Source: an uncultured Lysobacteraceae bacterium (GTDB lineage Bacteria > Pseudomonadota > Gammaproteobacteria > Xanthomonadales > Xanthomonadaceae). From it: a stretch of 64,000 nucleotides of DNA. The notes beneath the pieces are model-generated. The model ran no database searches, was not told the DNA's origin, and worked only from the letters and a program-made list of their open reading frames with translations. The stretch is from positions 1-64,000 of the forward strand of contig CAKZGB010000018.1 of assembly GCA_936911875.1 (NCBI GenBank), given 5' to 3'. The position numbers were made by a program, and so were the translations under genes. Shown piece after piece: positions 25,610 through 35,466 of this stretch; positions within the stretch are counted from its first letter, which is position 1; each line of letters opens with the position of its first letter.

Positions 25610-26564
25610 ATGGCTGCATATCCGGCAGCGTGACCTCGATGGCCCACGCCAGCAAGCCCTCGGCCTGGCGCAGCTCTTTAACCTCGACACCGGTACCGGC
25701 AGGTAAAGCAGTCCGAAGCTCTCCGACCTCCTCGGCACCTAATGCATGCGAGACCAACTCGCCGCTACGCAGCACGGAGCGTTCCAGCGCCATGCGCCAT
25801 TGCGCAAGCGTAGACTCCGCCGCAAACGACGGATCCTGCGCAGCCCGCTGCAGCAGCTGATGCACACCCTGGCGCGCTTGCACCATCAGGTCGGGAGCCG
25901 CTGACGACTCAATGGCATGCCCAACGTCACTAATGGCCGCATTGTAGGCAGTTCGTGCCGCTACAGCAGCGGCATCCGCGTTCAGGCGCGCGGCGTCGGA
26001 ACGGGCCAATCGCACGTACGGCAACAGCTTCAGAGCCGCTTGCAACAGGCCCTGCGGCGCAATCAGGCGCGACGCCCCGTCGACCTCGGCCTGCGCCACC
26101 TCAACCAGGCGACCTTTAGTGTGGTGACAGACCAAATGCCAATGCGCACTCGGCTCCGACAGCGCCAAGGCCTGCTCGACGGATTCAGGCCGTGGGATGT
26201 ACTCCCAGCCGAACTGACTAACCACAACTTCAAACGTTCTACCCTGCGAAGCCAACGCTGCCAGCGGCGTGTTGCCCAGCATCTCGATCCGCGCGTAATC
26301 GTTCGCGCTCCACCATGCGGGTGCAATGGACGCGGCGTCGATGCCGGTAATGTACAAGTCCGAGCGCAGCGCGCCCAACAGCTTTGGCAGCGGCCCGTTG
26401 CCGGTGGCAATATCCAGCACCTGTGCGTCGCCGGCAAAGGCGGCCGCGACAGATCGCCAGTAGTCGCCGATCACCCCGCCATAGCCCTCGTCCAGACTGC
26501 CGACGCACGAGTGCAGCGCTCCGCTTTGCCAATACTCTGTCCAGGCGTCGTGACGGTCAGTCAT
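25608..26564 (-). CDS. Predicted class I SAM-dependent methyltransferase
   Basis: A 318-residue protein. DAWTEYWQSGALHSCVGSL near the start and the SAM-binding motif I VLDIATGNGPLPKLL (about residues 49-63), followed by ITGIDAASI, mark a Rossmann methyltransferase; the C-terminal 130 residues are a long helical region with no recognised motif. The substrate is unknown. The ATG at 26564 is chosen over an upstream frame extension that lacks support; a TATACT hexamer on the minus strand (26599-26604) fits this start. Divergence in the C-terminal part makes closer classification unsafe. Confidence 0.78.
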   Translation of the reverse strand: MTDRHDAWTEYWQSGALHSCVGSLDEGYGGVIGDYWRSVAAAFAGDAQVLDIATGNGPLPKLLGALRSDLYITGIDAASIAPAWWSANDYARIEMLGNTPLAALASQGRTFEVVVSQFGWEYIPRPESVEQALALSEPSAHWHLVCHHTKGRLVEVAQAEVDGASRLIAPQGLLQAALKLLPYVRLARSDAARLNADAAAVAARTAYNAAISDVGHAIESSAAPDLMVQARQGVHQLLQRAAQDPSFAAESTLAQWRMALERSVLRSGELVSHALGAEEVGELRTALPAGTGVEVKELRQAEGLLAWAIEVTLPDMQP

Positions 26565-26607
26565 GCGTAAAAAAGAGATCCGATAAAGAACAACAGCCAG
26601 TATAGGC

Positions 26608-26643
26608 AAAAAGAAAAGGGCCCCGAAGGACCCTTTTCTTTTT
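26608..26643 (-). terminator. Terminator of the TonB-receptor gene
   Basis: A 13-bp perfect stem (26608-26620 with 26631-26643) made of an A/G-rich arm and its complement encloses a short CCCCGAAGGA loop. On either strand the hairpin is followed by or contains T-rich sequence, so it may work in both directions. It lies 39 bases past the receptor stop. Confidence 0.8.
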
Positions 26644-26681
26644 CTCTGTTACGTAGGAACTTTCCGTTCCCGCTGCTTCGA

Positions 26682-29225
26682 TTAGAAGCGTTGGGTGTAG
26701 CGGAAGTACACGGTACGGCCGTAGGCGTCGTACAGGTAGAAGTTCCACGGACGGCCGCCATAGCCGACCAGTTCCGGGTACCGGTCACCGATGTTGTTCA
26801 CACCGACTTGGACCGTAGCATTCCACGGAGCATTCCAGGTGGTGAACACGTTGTTCAGCGTGTAGCCGCCAACGGTACCGGTGCTGTCCGATTGACCAGC
26901 GATGTAGTTGTGCGAAGTACCGAAGGTCCAGTCGCCAATGTTATAGCTGTTGGTCAGAGTAGCGCGGGTATCCGGCAGGCCCATGGTGCCCGACTGATCA
27001 TCGCTGCCGTCGATCGTGTAATCCAAGACCTTGGCAATCGACAGTTGGTTACGCATGGTACCGGCACCGAGAGCAAAACGGGTGCGGAACACGGCGTCCA
27101 GGTACTTAGCTTCCAGATCGCCTTCGTTACCGTAACCCATCTCGATGTAGCGGATCGAGCCGTCGGCGTTACGAATCACACCCAGACCGGCCGGAATCGG
27201 ACCCAGCGACGGATCGTTGGTACGGTCGATCAGAGTTTGAGCAGTGAACTGCTTGATACGATCAGCGATCTTGATGTTGCGGTAGTCAACCGTGGCGTTG
27301 AACCAGTCGGTCGGATCGACAGCAAAACCAACGGACCATTGCTTGGATTGTTCCGAAGCCATGTCCGGGTTGGCGATCGACCAGGTGTCCACTTGGACGC
27401 CGGCCGTTTGGCACTGGGCCGCAGTACCACCAAACACTTGGCAGGTGCGCGGATCGATAACCGATTCAGCCGAGAAGGTGCGCTTCTGGGTGATGATGCT
27501 CAGGTCGGGAGCGCGGAAGCCTTCGCCGTACGAACCGCGAACGGTCAGACGGGACATCGGCTGCCAACGGACCGAAACCTTCGGCGAGAAGTCAGAACCG
27601 TAGTCGCTGTACTTGTCGAAGCGGCCGGCCAGGGTGAAGTCAAGGGTCTTAGCAACCGGGAACAGCCATTCGAAGAAGGCCGAACCAACGGTGCGATCGC
27701 CGCCCGACGAGTTACCTGCCGAACCGTCGATCAGACCGGCTTCAGACAGTTGGTCGTAGGTATCCTTGAAGTCTTCCTTACGGTATTCAGCACCGAGGAC
27801 GGCATTCGAGGTACCGCCACCCATTTCGAACAGGTCGAAGTTGGCGATGGCGAACAGTTCATCCACCTTGAAGTACGAGTCTTGGCTGATCGTCGCGGTG
27901 ACGTCCGGCTTGTTCGCGTTGAAGGGGTCACGGACGTTGTAGTCACCGTTTTCCATGGCGGCAACCACCAGCGGGTTGACGGTGTAACCGGTACCGGTCG
28001 ACTTGTAGGTGTACTCGCTGCGGCGCATGCCGAAGTCCAGGTCAACCTTGTCCCACACGCGGCCCTTGAAGCCCAGCAGGCCGTCATAGATGTTGGCGTC
28101 GGTGGTGGTGTCGCGGTTACCGAAGGCAGCCAGGCGGTGATACAGAGCGGTGGCCAGGCCGTCGCCCTTGATGATGTCGTTCGGGGTGTTGTCGCCAACG
28201 ATGAACAGGCCCGGAACCGGAGCATAACGGCCGAACGAACCGACATTGTTGACTGAGCCGTTCATGTAGACCGACCAGTTGTCATTGATGTTGTATTCGC
28301 CGCGGGTAAAGATGCCCTTGGTCTTGATCGAAGCTTCGTTAGCAGCAACGGAGTTGAAGTCGAACGAGCAGGTGCCCGACGAGGTCTTCCAGAAGCCATT
28401 GCTATCACAGGCGTAGCCCGGAACAGCCCTCATGGCGCCCAGAGCACCGGTCTTTTCGTTGTAGGTACGGTAGTTGTTGCCGTAGCTCGAAACGCCCTTC
28501 ACGTAACCGATTTGGTCACGGGTATAGACCATGCCGCGTTCGGTGCTGTTGACACCGGCGAGGATGCTACCGCGGTCGCCCGAAGCGCCGAAGGTGGCCG
28601 AGAATTCAGCAGTGTCACCGCCGGTTACAGCGGTTTGACCGATACCGTAACGCACTTCGGCACCGTTGAAGTCTTTACGGGTGATCACGTTGACCACGCC
28701 GCCGATGGCGTCCGAACCGTAAACAGCGGAAGCGCCGTCGGTCAGGATTTCAACGCGATCGATGGCAGCGGCCGGGATCGAGTTGACGTCATTGGAGTCA
28801 GCAGCGAACGGAGCCTTAGGCATACGACGACCGTCGATCAGGACGAGCGTACGGCCCGATCCCAGACCGCCCAGGTCGATGGTTGCCAGGGCTTGTGCCG
28901 AGGAACCGGATTGCGGACGGAAGTTACCGGTCGAGGCGGCCGGGACGTCACGCAGGACGTCAGCAACCGAAGTCTTACCGGTTTGGTCCAGGTCAGCCTT
29001 GGTCATGACGGTGACCGGGGTGGCACCTTCGACATCGGCGCGCTTCAGGCGCGAACCGGTGACGGTGACCTTACCGACCGACTTGGTGGTTTCTTCTTTC
29101 TTTTCAGTGGTTTGATCGGTATTGCTGTCCTGGGCGGATGCAACGCCGGCAAAGGCGATCGAAGCGACGCCGGCTACGAGGCCGATCTGGATCGCTTGAG
29201 CCAACTTGTTGTTGGTCAGTTTCAT
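26682..29225 (-). CDS. TonB-dependent outer-membrane receptor
   Basis: An 847-residue receptor. Signal peptide about residues 1-31 (ending VASAQD), a TonB-box-like segment near KVTVTGSRLKR (residues 52-62), a plug domain with VADVLRDVPAAS, GLGSGRTLVLIDGRRM and DRVEILTDGASAVYGSDAIGGVVNVIT, then a 22-strand-type barrel ending YGRTVYFRYTQRF with a terminal Phe. It is of the large receptor class expanded in xanthomonads, where substrates include plant oligosaccharides, peptides and siderophores; the substrate here is unknown. GGAGAG precedes the ATG by seven bases. Confidence 0.95.
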   Translation of the reverse strand: MKLTNNKLAQAIQIGLVAGVASIAFAGVASAQDSNTDQTTEKKEETTKSVGKVTVTGSRLKRADVEGATPVTVMTKADLDQTGKTSVADVLRDVPAASTGNFRPQSGSSAQALATIDLGGLGSGRTLVLIDGRRMPKAPFAADSNDVNSIPAAAIDRVEILTDGASAVYGSDAIGGVVNVITRKDFNGAEVRYGIGQTAVTGGDTAEFSATFGASGDRGSILAGVNSTERGMVYTRDQIGYVKGVSSYGNNYRTYNEKTGALGAMRAVPGYACDSNGFWKTSSGTCSFDFNSVAANEASIKTKGIFTRGEYNINDNWSVYMNGSVNNVGSFGRYAPVPGLFIVGDNTPNDIIKGDGLATALYHRLAAFGNRDTTTDANIYDGLLGFKGRVWDKVDLDFGMRRSEYTYKSTGTGYTVNPLVVAAMENGDYNVRDPFNANKPDVTATISQDSYFKVDELFAIANFDLFEMGGGTSNAVLGAEYRKEDFKDTYDQLSEAGLIDGSAGNSSGGDRTVGSAFFEWLFPVAKTLDFTLAGRFDKYSDYGSDFSPKVSVRWQPMSRLTVRGSYGEGFRAPDLSIITQKRTFSAESVIDPRTCQVFGGTAAQCQTAGVQVDTWSIANPDMASEQSKQWSVGFAVDPTDWFNATVDYRNIKIADRIKQFTAQTLIDRTNDPSLGPIPAGLGVIRNADGSIRYIEMGYGNEGDLEAKYLDAVFRTRFALGAGTMRNQLSIAKVLDYTIDGSDDQSGTMGLPDTRATLTNSYNIGDWTFGTSHNYIAGQSDSTGTVGGYTLNNVFTTWNAPWNATVQVGVNNIGDRYPELVGYGGRPWNFYLYDAYGRTVYFRYTQRF

Positions 29226-29421
29226 TCAACTACTCTCCGAAGGGAATTTTTACGTTTCCGCCCATTTCAGTGACTCCCGTTCAATCCTGAACAAAGGTTC
29301 ACCAACATGGGGTTGATTCGAGCATAACGCAATTTTCACAGCGTTGCACCACCACACAGCACTTTTTTGTTTAATTTTTATTAATGCTTGTGAATTCAAT
29401 GATTTAGGCCGTTTTCTGAAC

Positions 29422-31206
29422 TTAACCGTTCAATTGCTCAGCAATGTCCTGCTGCAGCGTGCGCAGCGCTGCGGGCAGCCTGTCGCCATATTCGTCCAGA
29501 TATTCGCCAATGGACTCGAACTCGCGAGACCAGCCTTCGCGATCGAAATCGAACAATGTCTTTACAGCTTCCTCACTCAGAGACAACCCGTTGAGATTGA
29601 GGTCTTCGGCTTGCGGGAGTGAACCGATCGGGGTGGCAATGGCAGACGCATCGCCGTTGACGCGATTGATAATCCACTCGAGCACGCGCATGTTGTCGCC
29701 AAAGCCCGGCCACAGATACGAACCGTCATTGCCTTTGCGGAACCAGTTGACGTGATACACGCGCGGCAAGTTGGACGCCTCTTCGGCGAACGACAGCCAA
29801 TGGGCAAAGTAGTCGCCAAAGTTGTAACCGCAGAAGGGTTTCATCGCCATCGGATCGCGACGCATCACTCCGACAGCACCGGTCGCCGCCGCCGTGGTCT
29901 CCGAACCCATCGAGGCGCCGATTAGCACGCCATGTTCCCAGTCGCGCGCTTCAAACACCAACGGCACCAGAGACGGACGACGGCCGCCAAAGATGATGGC
30001 GCTGAGCGGCACGCCTTGCGGGTTCTCCGCCTCGGGAGAATACGAAGGACATTGCTTGGCGCTCACGGTAAATCGCGAATTGGGATGCGCAGCCGGACCG
30101 TTGGCCGGATCGAACACGCGACCGTGCCAGTCGAGCAACGGACGTGAATCGCCACCGATGCCTTCCCACCACGGTTGGTTGTCCGCCGTCAGCGCGACGT
30201 TGGTAAAGATCGTGTTCTTCTGGATCGTCGCCATTGCATTGGGATTCGAATCGGTCGAAGTGCCCGGCGCCACGCCAAAGAAACCCGCTTCCGGATTGAT
30301 GGCATACAAGCGACCGTCTTCGCCCGGGCGCATCCAGCAAATGTCATCGCCGATGGTCCAGACCTTCCAGCCTTTTTCGCGATAGGCCTCGGGCGGAATC
30401 AGCATGGCCAGATTGGTTTTGCCGCAAGCCGACGGGAATGCCGCCGCCACGTAATGCGTTTCACCCTCGGGCGTTTCGATTCCGAGAATCAGCATGTGTT
30501 CGGCGAGCCAGCCTTCCTTACGGGCCTGGTGCGAAGCGATCCGCAGCGCGTGACACTTCTTGCCCAGCAGCGCATTACCGCCGTAGCCCGAACCGTACGA
30601 CTTGATGCTGAGCTCTTCGGGGAAATGCATGATGTAACGACGTTGCGGATCCAGCTCGCCGATCGAATGCAGACCCTTGACGAAGGTACCCTCGCGCTCG
30701 ATGCGTTCCAGTGCGTCGGCACCCATGCGCGTCATCACGCGCATATTGGCCACCACGTACGGCGAGTCGGTGATCTCGACACCGCAACGGGCCAGCGGCG
30801 AATCGATCGGACCCATGCAGTACGGAATCACGTACATGGTGCGACCCTGCATACAGGCCTTGAACAGCTCGTCCATTTGCGCGTGGCCATCGACCGGCGA
30901 CATCCAGTGATTGTTCGGACCCGCATCCTCGCGCTTGGGTGTGCAGACAAAGGTCAGATGTTCAACGCGCGCCACGTCGTCCGGATCGGAGCGATGCAGA
31001 TAGCTGCCCGGATGCGTCGACTCATTCAACTTCTGCAAAGTACCGTCCGCCAGCATGCGGCTGATCAGCACCTGATGCTCGGCCTCGCTACCGTCGCACC
31101 ATTGCACGGCATCGGGCTGGGTCAGCGCGGCAACTTGCTCAACCCATTGGCGAAGCGGTTCCAGTGTGGTGGGCTGGGCGGGGCTGGCCAATGCGGTTTG
31201 ATTCAT
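29422..31206 (-). CDS. pckG: Phosphoenolpyruvate carboxykinase (GTP)
   Basis: A 594-residue enzyme converting oxaloacetate and GTP to PEP, the entry to gluconeogenesis. The P-loop motif FPSACGKTNLAMLIPP (near residue 260), the oxaloacetate-site segment YGSGYGGNALLGKKCHALRIAS and FGDNMRVLEWIINR are typical of the GTP family rather than the ATP form. Length matches. It follows the tetR gene by 42 bases on the same strand and could be co-expressed with it; the nearby fadE supports growth on fatty acids. Confidence 0.97.
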   Translation of the reverse strand: MNQTALASPAQPTTLEPLRQWVEQVAALTQPDAVQWCDGSEAEHQVLISRMLADGTLQKLNESTHPGSYLHRSDPDDVARVEHLTFVCTPKREDAGPNNHWMSPVDGHAQMDELFKACMQGRTMYVIPYCMGPIDSPLARCGVEITDSPYVVANMRVMTRMGADALERIEREGTFVKGLHSIGELDPQRRYIMHFPEELSIKSYGSGYGGNALLGKKCHALRIASHQARKEGWLAEHMLILGIETPEGETHYVAAAFPSACGKTNLAMLIPPEAYREKGWKVWTIGDDICWMRPGEDGRLYAINPEAGFFGVAPGTSTDSNPNAMATIQKNTIFTNVALTADNQPWWEGIGGDSRPLLDWHGRVFDPANGPAAHPNSRFTVSAKQCPSYSPEAENPQGVPLSAIIFGGRRPSLVPLVFEARDWEHGVLIGASMGSETTAAATGAVGVMRRDPMAMKPFCGYNFGDYFAHWLSFAEEASNLPRVYHVNWFRKGNDGSYLWPGFGDNMRVLEWIINRVNGDASAIATPIGSLPQAEDLNLNGLSLSEEAVKTLFDFDREGWSREFESIGEYLDEYGDRLPAALRTLQQDIAEQLNG

Positions 31207-31248
31207 TGCGGATCGTTCCTTTGCTGACAGTTTGTATGATTGACGGTG

Positions 31249-31875
31249 TTACGGCGCCATGGTCTCGACGATGTGCTCGACGAAGGCGTTGTACTGATCG
31301 CGATCCATGCGCATGTGCTTGAGGTTCGCGTTGAGCTGGATAAAGCCCACATACGCCGAATAAATCAGATTGGCGCGATGGCGTGCCTCGGTCGCCTCCA
31401 GACCGGACTGCTCATACGAGCGGGTCAGATAGTCCAGACGACGCGCACTCATGCGTTCAATCACCGGCATCACGATCGGGTGATCAAATGCCTTCACCAG
31501 CTCAATAAAGACTTTGTGCGACTTGTACTCGTGGGCGATGATGTGGATCATCTCGCGCAACCGTTTCGAAGGGTCGGCGATGTCTTCGAGATGTTTCCAG
31601 ATAGCATCCATCTCGAGCTGTTCCCAGCGATGCAGCGCCGCGGCGATCAACGCATCGCGCGAAGGGAAATGCCAGTAGAAGCTGCCCTTGGTCACGCCCA
31701 GTTTGCGGGCCATGGATTCGACTGCGACCGAGGCGATGCCCGCCTCTGCAATCTGGTCCAACGCGGCCTGAGCCCAATCGTCGGCGGAGAGGCGAACACG
31801 ACGTCCGCGGGAGGAGGATTCGGCCGGCGCAGTGGCGGACGGCGTGACTACGAATGCAGGGGGCGTGATCTTCAT
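31249..31875 (-). CDS. TetR-family transcriptional regulator, likely of fadE
   Basis: A 208-residue regulator. After a disordered 25-residue leader, the helix-turn-helix is AALDQIAEAGIASVAVESMARKLGVTKGSFYWHFPSRDALIAAAL. The C-terminal domain is the helical ligand-binding type; acyl-CoA is a plausible effector given the divergent fadE, but this is inference. A perfect-arm operator lies between the two genes (31959-31978), so autoregulation and control of fadE are likely. Confidence 0.9.
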   Translation of the reverse strand: MKITPPAFVVTPSATAPAESSSRGRRVRLSADDWAQAALDQIAEAGIASVAVESMARKLGVTKGSFYWHFPSRDALIAAALHRWEQLEMDAIWKHLEDIADPSKRLREMIHIIAHEYKSHKVFIELVKAFDHPIVMPVIERMSARRLDYLTRSYEQSGLEATEARHRANLIYSAYVGFIQLNANLKHMRMDRDQYNAFVEHIVETMAP

Positions 31876-31958
31876 GTCTAATGGAGAGAATAGTCGGTTT
31901 TATGGGGGAAACGAATCAGTTGTCGGACCCTGAGAATTCGTCTAATCTAGTGGTATTC

Positions 31959-31978
31959 ACCATACAGTATCGTATGGT
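31959..31978. promoter_or_regulatory. Palindromic operator between tetR and fadE
   Basis: ACCATAC (31959-31965), six bases (AGTATC), GTATGGT (31972-31978): a perfect 7-bp inverted repeat with a symmetric centre position. It is in the 142-base divergent intergenic region, 39 bases from the fadE start and about 80 from the tetR start. The size and symmetry fit a TetR dimer site. No other such palindrome is seen nearby. Confidence 0.75.
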
Positions 31979-32017
31979 CAGCTTGCAAACCCTGCCTCGC
32001 CGGAGCGTCGTCTATAT

Positions 32018-34552
32018 ATGAGCGTTGTGTATCCCCTTCTTGTTGCACTATTGGTTACCGGCCTGGCCGCGTATCTGCGCTGGCGTTTGCCGGTGTATTT
32101 CATCGCCCTGCTCGGCGCACTCGCCCTGACCTGGGTGCTCGGCGGCCATGTCGCCACAACGCTGACCCTGCTGGTCATCGGCGCGCTCGCGGCCGTCGTA
32201 CTGCTGGTGCCACCGCTGCGCAAATCCATGATTTCCGCACCGGCCCTGCGCATTTTCTCCAAGATCCTGCCGCCGCTGACGGAAACAGAACGCGTCGCAC
32301 TGGAAGCCGGCACCGTCGGTTTCGAAGGCGAGCTGTTCTCCGGCAAGCCCAACTGGGACGCCCTGTTTGCTCAACCCAAGCCGGAACTCACGGCCGAGGA
32401 ACAGGCCTTCCTTGATGGCCCCGTCGAAGAAGTCTGCCGCATGACCAACGACTGGGAGATCACGCACATCCGCGCCGATCTGTCGCCGGAAGTGTGGGAT
32501 TACATCAAGCGCAACAAGTTCTTCGGCATGATCGTGCCGAAGGAATACGGCGGCCTGGGCTTTACCGCGCTGGCGAACCATAAAGTGATCCAGAAGCTGG
32601 CTTCGGTCTCGTCGGTGCTGAGCTCGACGGTCGGTGTGCCGAACTCGCTGGGTCCGGGCGAACTGCTGATGCATTACGGCACCAAGGAACAGAAAGACTA
32701 TTACCTGCCGCGTCTGGCAGACGGCCGCGAAGTGCCGTGCTTCGGTCTGACGGGTCCGTGGGCCGGTTCCGATGCCACCTCGATCCCCGACTACGGCGTG
32801 GTCACGCGCGGTGAGTGGAATGGCGAACAGGTGCTCGGCGTCAAGCTGACCTTCGACAAGCGTTACATCACGCTCGCGCCGGTCTCGACGCTGATCGGTC
32901 TGGCCTTCCGCATGTACGATCCGGACGGTCTGCTGGGTCAGACCAAGGACATCGGCATCACGCTGGCGCTGCTGCCGCGCGATACGGACGGTGTGGATAT
33001 CGGTCGTCGCCACTTCCCGCTGAACTCGCCGTTCCAGAACGGTCCAATTCACGGTCGCGAAGTGTTTGTCCCGCTGTCGCAACTGATCGGCGGTCCGGAA
33101 TATGCCGGCAAGGGCTGGCAGATGCTGGTCGAATGTCTGTCGATCGGCCGTTCCATCACCCTGCCCTCGACGGCCTCCGGTGGCGCCAAGATGGCGGCCA
33201 TGGTGACCGGTTCGTATGCGCGCATCCGCAAGCAATTCGGTCTGTCGATCGGCCGCTTTGAAGGTGTCGAAGAAGCACTGGCCCGTATTGCCGGTCATGC
33301 TTACACGATCTCCGCGCTGGCCGAGGCTTCGGCTGCGGCTGTGACGCGCGGTGAGTTGCCCGCCGTGCCTTCGACCATTTCCAAGTACCACTGCACCGAG
33401 ATGGGTCGCCAAGTGGCCCAGGACGCCATGGACATTCATGGCGGTAAGGGCATCATTCTCGGCCCACGCAACTATCTGGGCCGCGCCTGGCAGGCCGCAC
33501 CGATCGCCATTACGGTTGAGGGCGCCAACATCATGACGCGTACGCTGATGATCTTCGGTCAGGGCGCAATCCTGTGCCACCCGTGGGTGCTCAAGGAAAT
33601 GAAGGCCACGCAGATCACCGACCCGCGTGAGCGTCTGGATACGTTCGATGCCGCGCTGTTCGGTCATATCGGCATGGCCATCTCCAATGCCGTGCGTTCG
33701 TTCTGGATGGCACTGACGGGTTCGCGTTTCGGTGCCGCACCGGGCGATGCCTACACGCGCCGTTATTTCCGTCGCCTCAACCGTTACTCGGCGGCGCTGG
33801 CGCTGGTGGCGGACAGCTCGATGTCGCTGCTCGGCGGCAAGCTCAAGTTCAAGGAAAACCTGTCCGGCCGTCTGGGCGACGTGCTGAGCCATCTGTACAT
33901 TGCCTCGTCCGTGCTCAAGCGTTTCCATGACGAAGGCACGCCCGAAGCCGACAAGCCGCTGCTGGCCTGGAGCTTCCACAACAGCTGCTTTGAAATTGAA
34001 AAGGCGATGTCCAACGCGCTGCGCAACTTCCCTGTGCGTTGGGCCGGTTTCCTGCTGTGGATCCTGGTGTTCCCGCTGGGCCGTCGTGCGCAATATCCGT
34101 CCGACCGTCTCTCGCACAAGGCGGCATCGCTGCTGATGACGCCGAACGAAACGCGCGAACGTATGGGCCGCGGCATCCACATCGCTCCGCATGCTAACAA
34201 CCCGGCCGGTCGCATCATCTCGTATCTCGAGTCCGTGGTGCTGGCCGAACCGGTCGAACGCAAGTTCGTCAAGGCGCTCAAGAACAGCGATATCGAAGCG
34301 CTCGACTTTGCAGCGCAACTCGATGAAGGCGTGCGCGAAGGCTGGATCACCGACGAAGAACGGGATCAGCTGCGTGCCCTGCGCGAGATGACGATCGACA
34401 CGATCGCCGTGGACGATTTCGATACGGAAGAACTGCGCTCGGCAGGTTATGCCAAGTTCGCCATGCTGAACTCGCAATCGGCTGCTAACGACGGCAACCC
34501 GATGCTGTCGACGTCGAATGCCGACACCGACATCGGTCGCAATATCGCCTGA
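32018..34552 (+). CDS. fadE: Acyl-CoA dehydrogenase FadE
   Basis: An 844-residue membrane-associated acyl-CoA dehydrogenase, first step of fatty-acid beta-oxidation. Two N-terminal hydrophobic segments (residues about 4-30 and 30-60) anchor it; FFGMIVPKEYGGLGFTALANHKVIQKLASVS, GLTGPWAGSDATSIPD and the C-terminal DUF1974-like region (about 550-820) match gammaproteobacterial FadE. Catalytic and FAD segments look intact. Expression is probably controlled by the divergent TetR. It is tail-to-tail with the metallophosphoesterase gene with no bases between. Confidence 0.95.
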   Translation: MSVVYPLLVALLVTGLAAYLRWRLPVYFIALLGALALTWVLGGHVATTLTLLVIGALAAVVLLVPPLRKSMISAPALRIFSKILPPLTETERVALEAGTVGFEGELFSGKPNWDALFAQPKPELTAEEQAFLDGPVEEVCRMTNDWEITHIRADLSPEVWDYIKRNKFFGMIVPKEYGGLGFTALANHKVIQKLASVSSVLSSTVGVPNSLGPGELLMHYGTKEQKDYYLPRLADGREVPCFGLTGPWAGSDATSIPDYGVVTRGEWNGEQVLGVKLTFDKRYITLAPVSTLIGLAFRMYDPDGLLGQTKDIGITLALLPRDTDGVDIGRRHFPLNSPFQNGPIHGREVFVPLSQLIGGPEYAGKGWQMLVECLSIGRSITLPSTASGGAKMAAMVTGSYARIRKQFGLSIGRFEGVEEALARIAGHAYTISALAEASAAAVTRGELPAVPSTISKYHCTEMGRQVAQDAMDIHGGKGIILGPRNYLGRAWQAAPIAITVEGANIMTRTLMIFGQGAILCHPWVLKEMKATQITDPRERLDTFDAALFGHIGMAISNAVRSFWMALTGSRFGAAPGDAYTRRYFRRLNRYSAALALVADSSMSLLGGKLKFKENLSGRLGDVLSHLYIASSVLKRFHDEGTPEADKPLLAWSFHNSCFEIEKAMSNALRNFPVRWAGFLLWILVFPLGRRAQYPSDRLSHKAASLLMTPNETRERMGRGIHIAPHANNPAGRIISYLESVVLAEPVERKFVKALKNSDIEALDFAAQLDEGVREGWITDEERDQLRALREMTIDTIAVDDFDTEELRSAGYAKFAMLNSQSAANDGNPMLSTSNADTDIGRNIA

Positions 34553-35446
34553 TTAACGGGCTTGCGTTGCCCGCCGGAGTGTCAGTTGCGACACTTCCGG
34601 CGGCACGCCAAATCGCAACGAAACAATCGAGGTCCCGACGCCGCGCGTAATGAACAACGCGCGACCGTCGGGTTCTCTGTATAGGCCATCAACAAATGTC
34701 GATTCCTCTTTCGGTGTGAGCCAGAACGCGGGATAGCCGCCGACCGGCAATCGAATCTGACCGCCGTGTGTATGTCCGGCCAAGGTCAGTCCGACTTCTT
34801 TCGGAATCTGCTCGAACAGCTCGGGATTGTGGGTCAACGCAATCTTCGGCAAGTTCGGTGCACTACGTGTCTGCTCCAGCGCGAAGGCAATGTCGGGATG
34901 GCCTTCGTCCTTGTCGCCGATACCGACCAGCCAGAACTCGCACTGCCGCACTTTCATGCGCACGGCGCGATTGTCGGTCATACGGATTCCGGCATTGCGG
35001 AAATCCTGCGCGATCTGCTGCCCGTTCTTCCACCAGTCGTGATTGCCGAGCACCGCATACGTCGGCTTCTGATGCGCGAGCGGCTGCAGATGCTTTGCGA
35101 CCGTGGCGCCGCTGACATACGTGCCGCCCAAGACGCTCAGGATGACGTAATCACCCGCGAGCAATACCACGTCTGCATCGCTGCGTTTCAGATTGCCCAC
35201 CAGGCGATCGAGATTGTCCACGCCGTTGTTGAGTGAGCCCGTGTGAATGTCGGAGACCAGGTCGATGCGCACACCCTCACAGGCCGCCGGCAAGTCTTTG
35301 ACACCGACCGAGTGCGGCACCATGTTCAGCTGCCGCGGTTCGACAACGGCGCCATAGGCCATCGCCGCAACGAGCACCGTCATCGTGCCTAAGACCATCG
35401 CCCGAGCGAACGGGCGACCCCGCAATAGAATCCGATCTTTCACCAT
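34553..35446 (-). CDS. Metallophosphoesterase (YaeI-like)
   Basis: A 297-residue calcineurin-fold phosphoesterase. The metal motifs are in order: SDIHTG, LAGDYV, LGNHDWW, LTHNPE and AGHTHGGQIR. An N-terminal hydrophobic segment (MVLGTMTVLVAAMAYGAV) suggests membrane attachment or export, as in YaeI-type enzymes. The start is the ATG at 35446. Substrate unknown. Probably co-transcribed with the MFS-like gene, which ends 20 bases upstream. Confidence 0.9.
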   Translation of the reverse strand: MVKDRILLRGRPFARAMVLGTMTVLVAAMAYGAVVEPRQLNMVPHSVGVKDLPAACEGVRIDLVSDIHTGSLNNGVDNLDRLVGNLKRSDADVVLLAGDYVILSVLGGTYVSGATVAKHLQPLAHQKPTYAVLGNHDWWKNGQQIAQDFRNAGIRMTDNRAVRMKVRQCEFWLVGIGDKDEGHPDIAFALEQTRSAPNLPKIALTHNPELFEQIPKEVGLTLAGHTHGGQIRLPVGGYPAFWLTPKEESTFVDGLYREPDGRALFITRGVGTSIVSLRFGVPPEVSQLTLRRATQAR

Positions 35447-35466
35447 CAACGCAGTGTACGTTGGCT

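Noticed and set aside
26691..28256. 521-codon plus-strand frame opposite the TonB receptor
   Set aside because: Shadow of the receptor's codon bias; the receptor has a signal peptide, plug and barrel motifs on the minus strand, while this frame has none.
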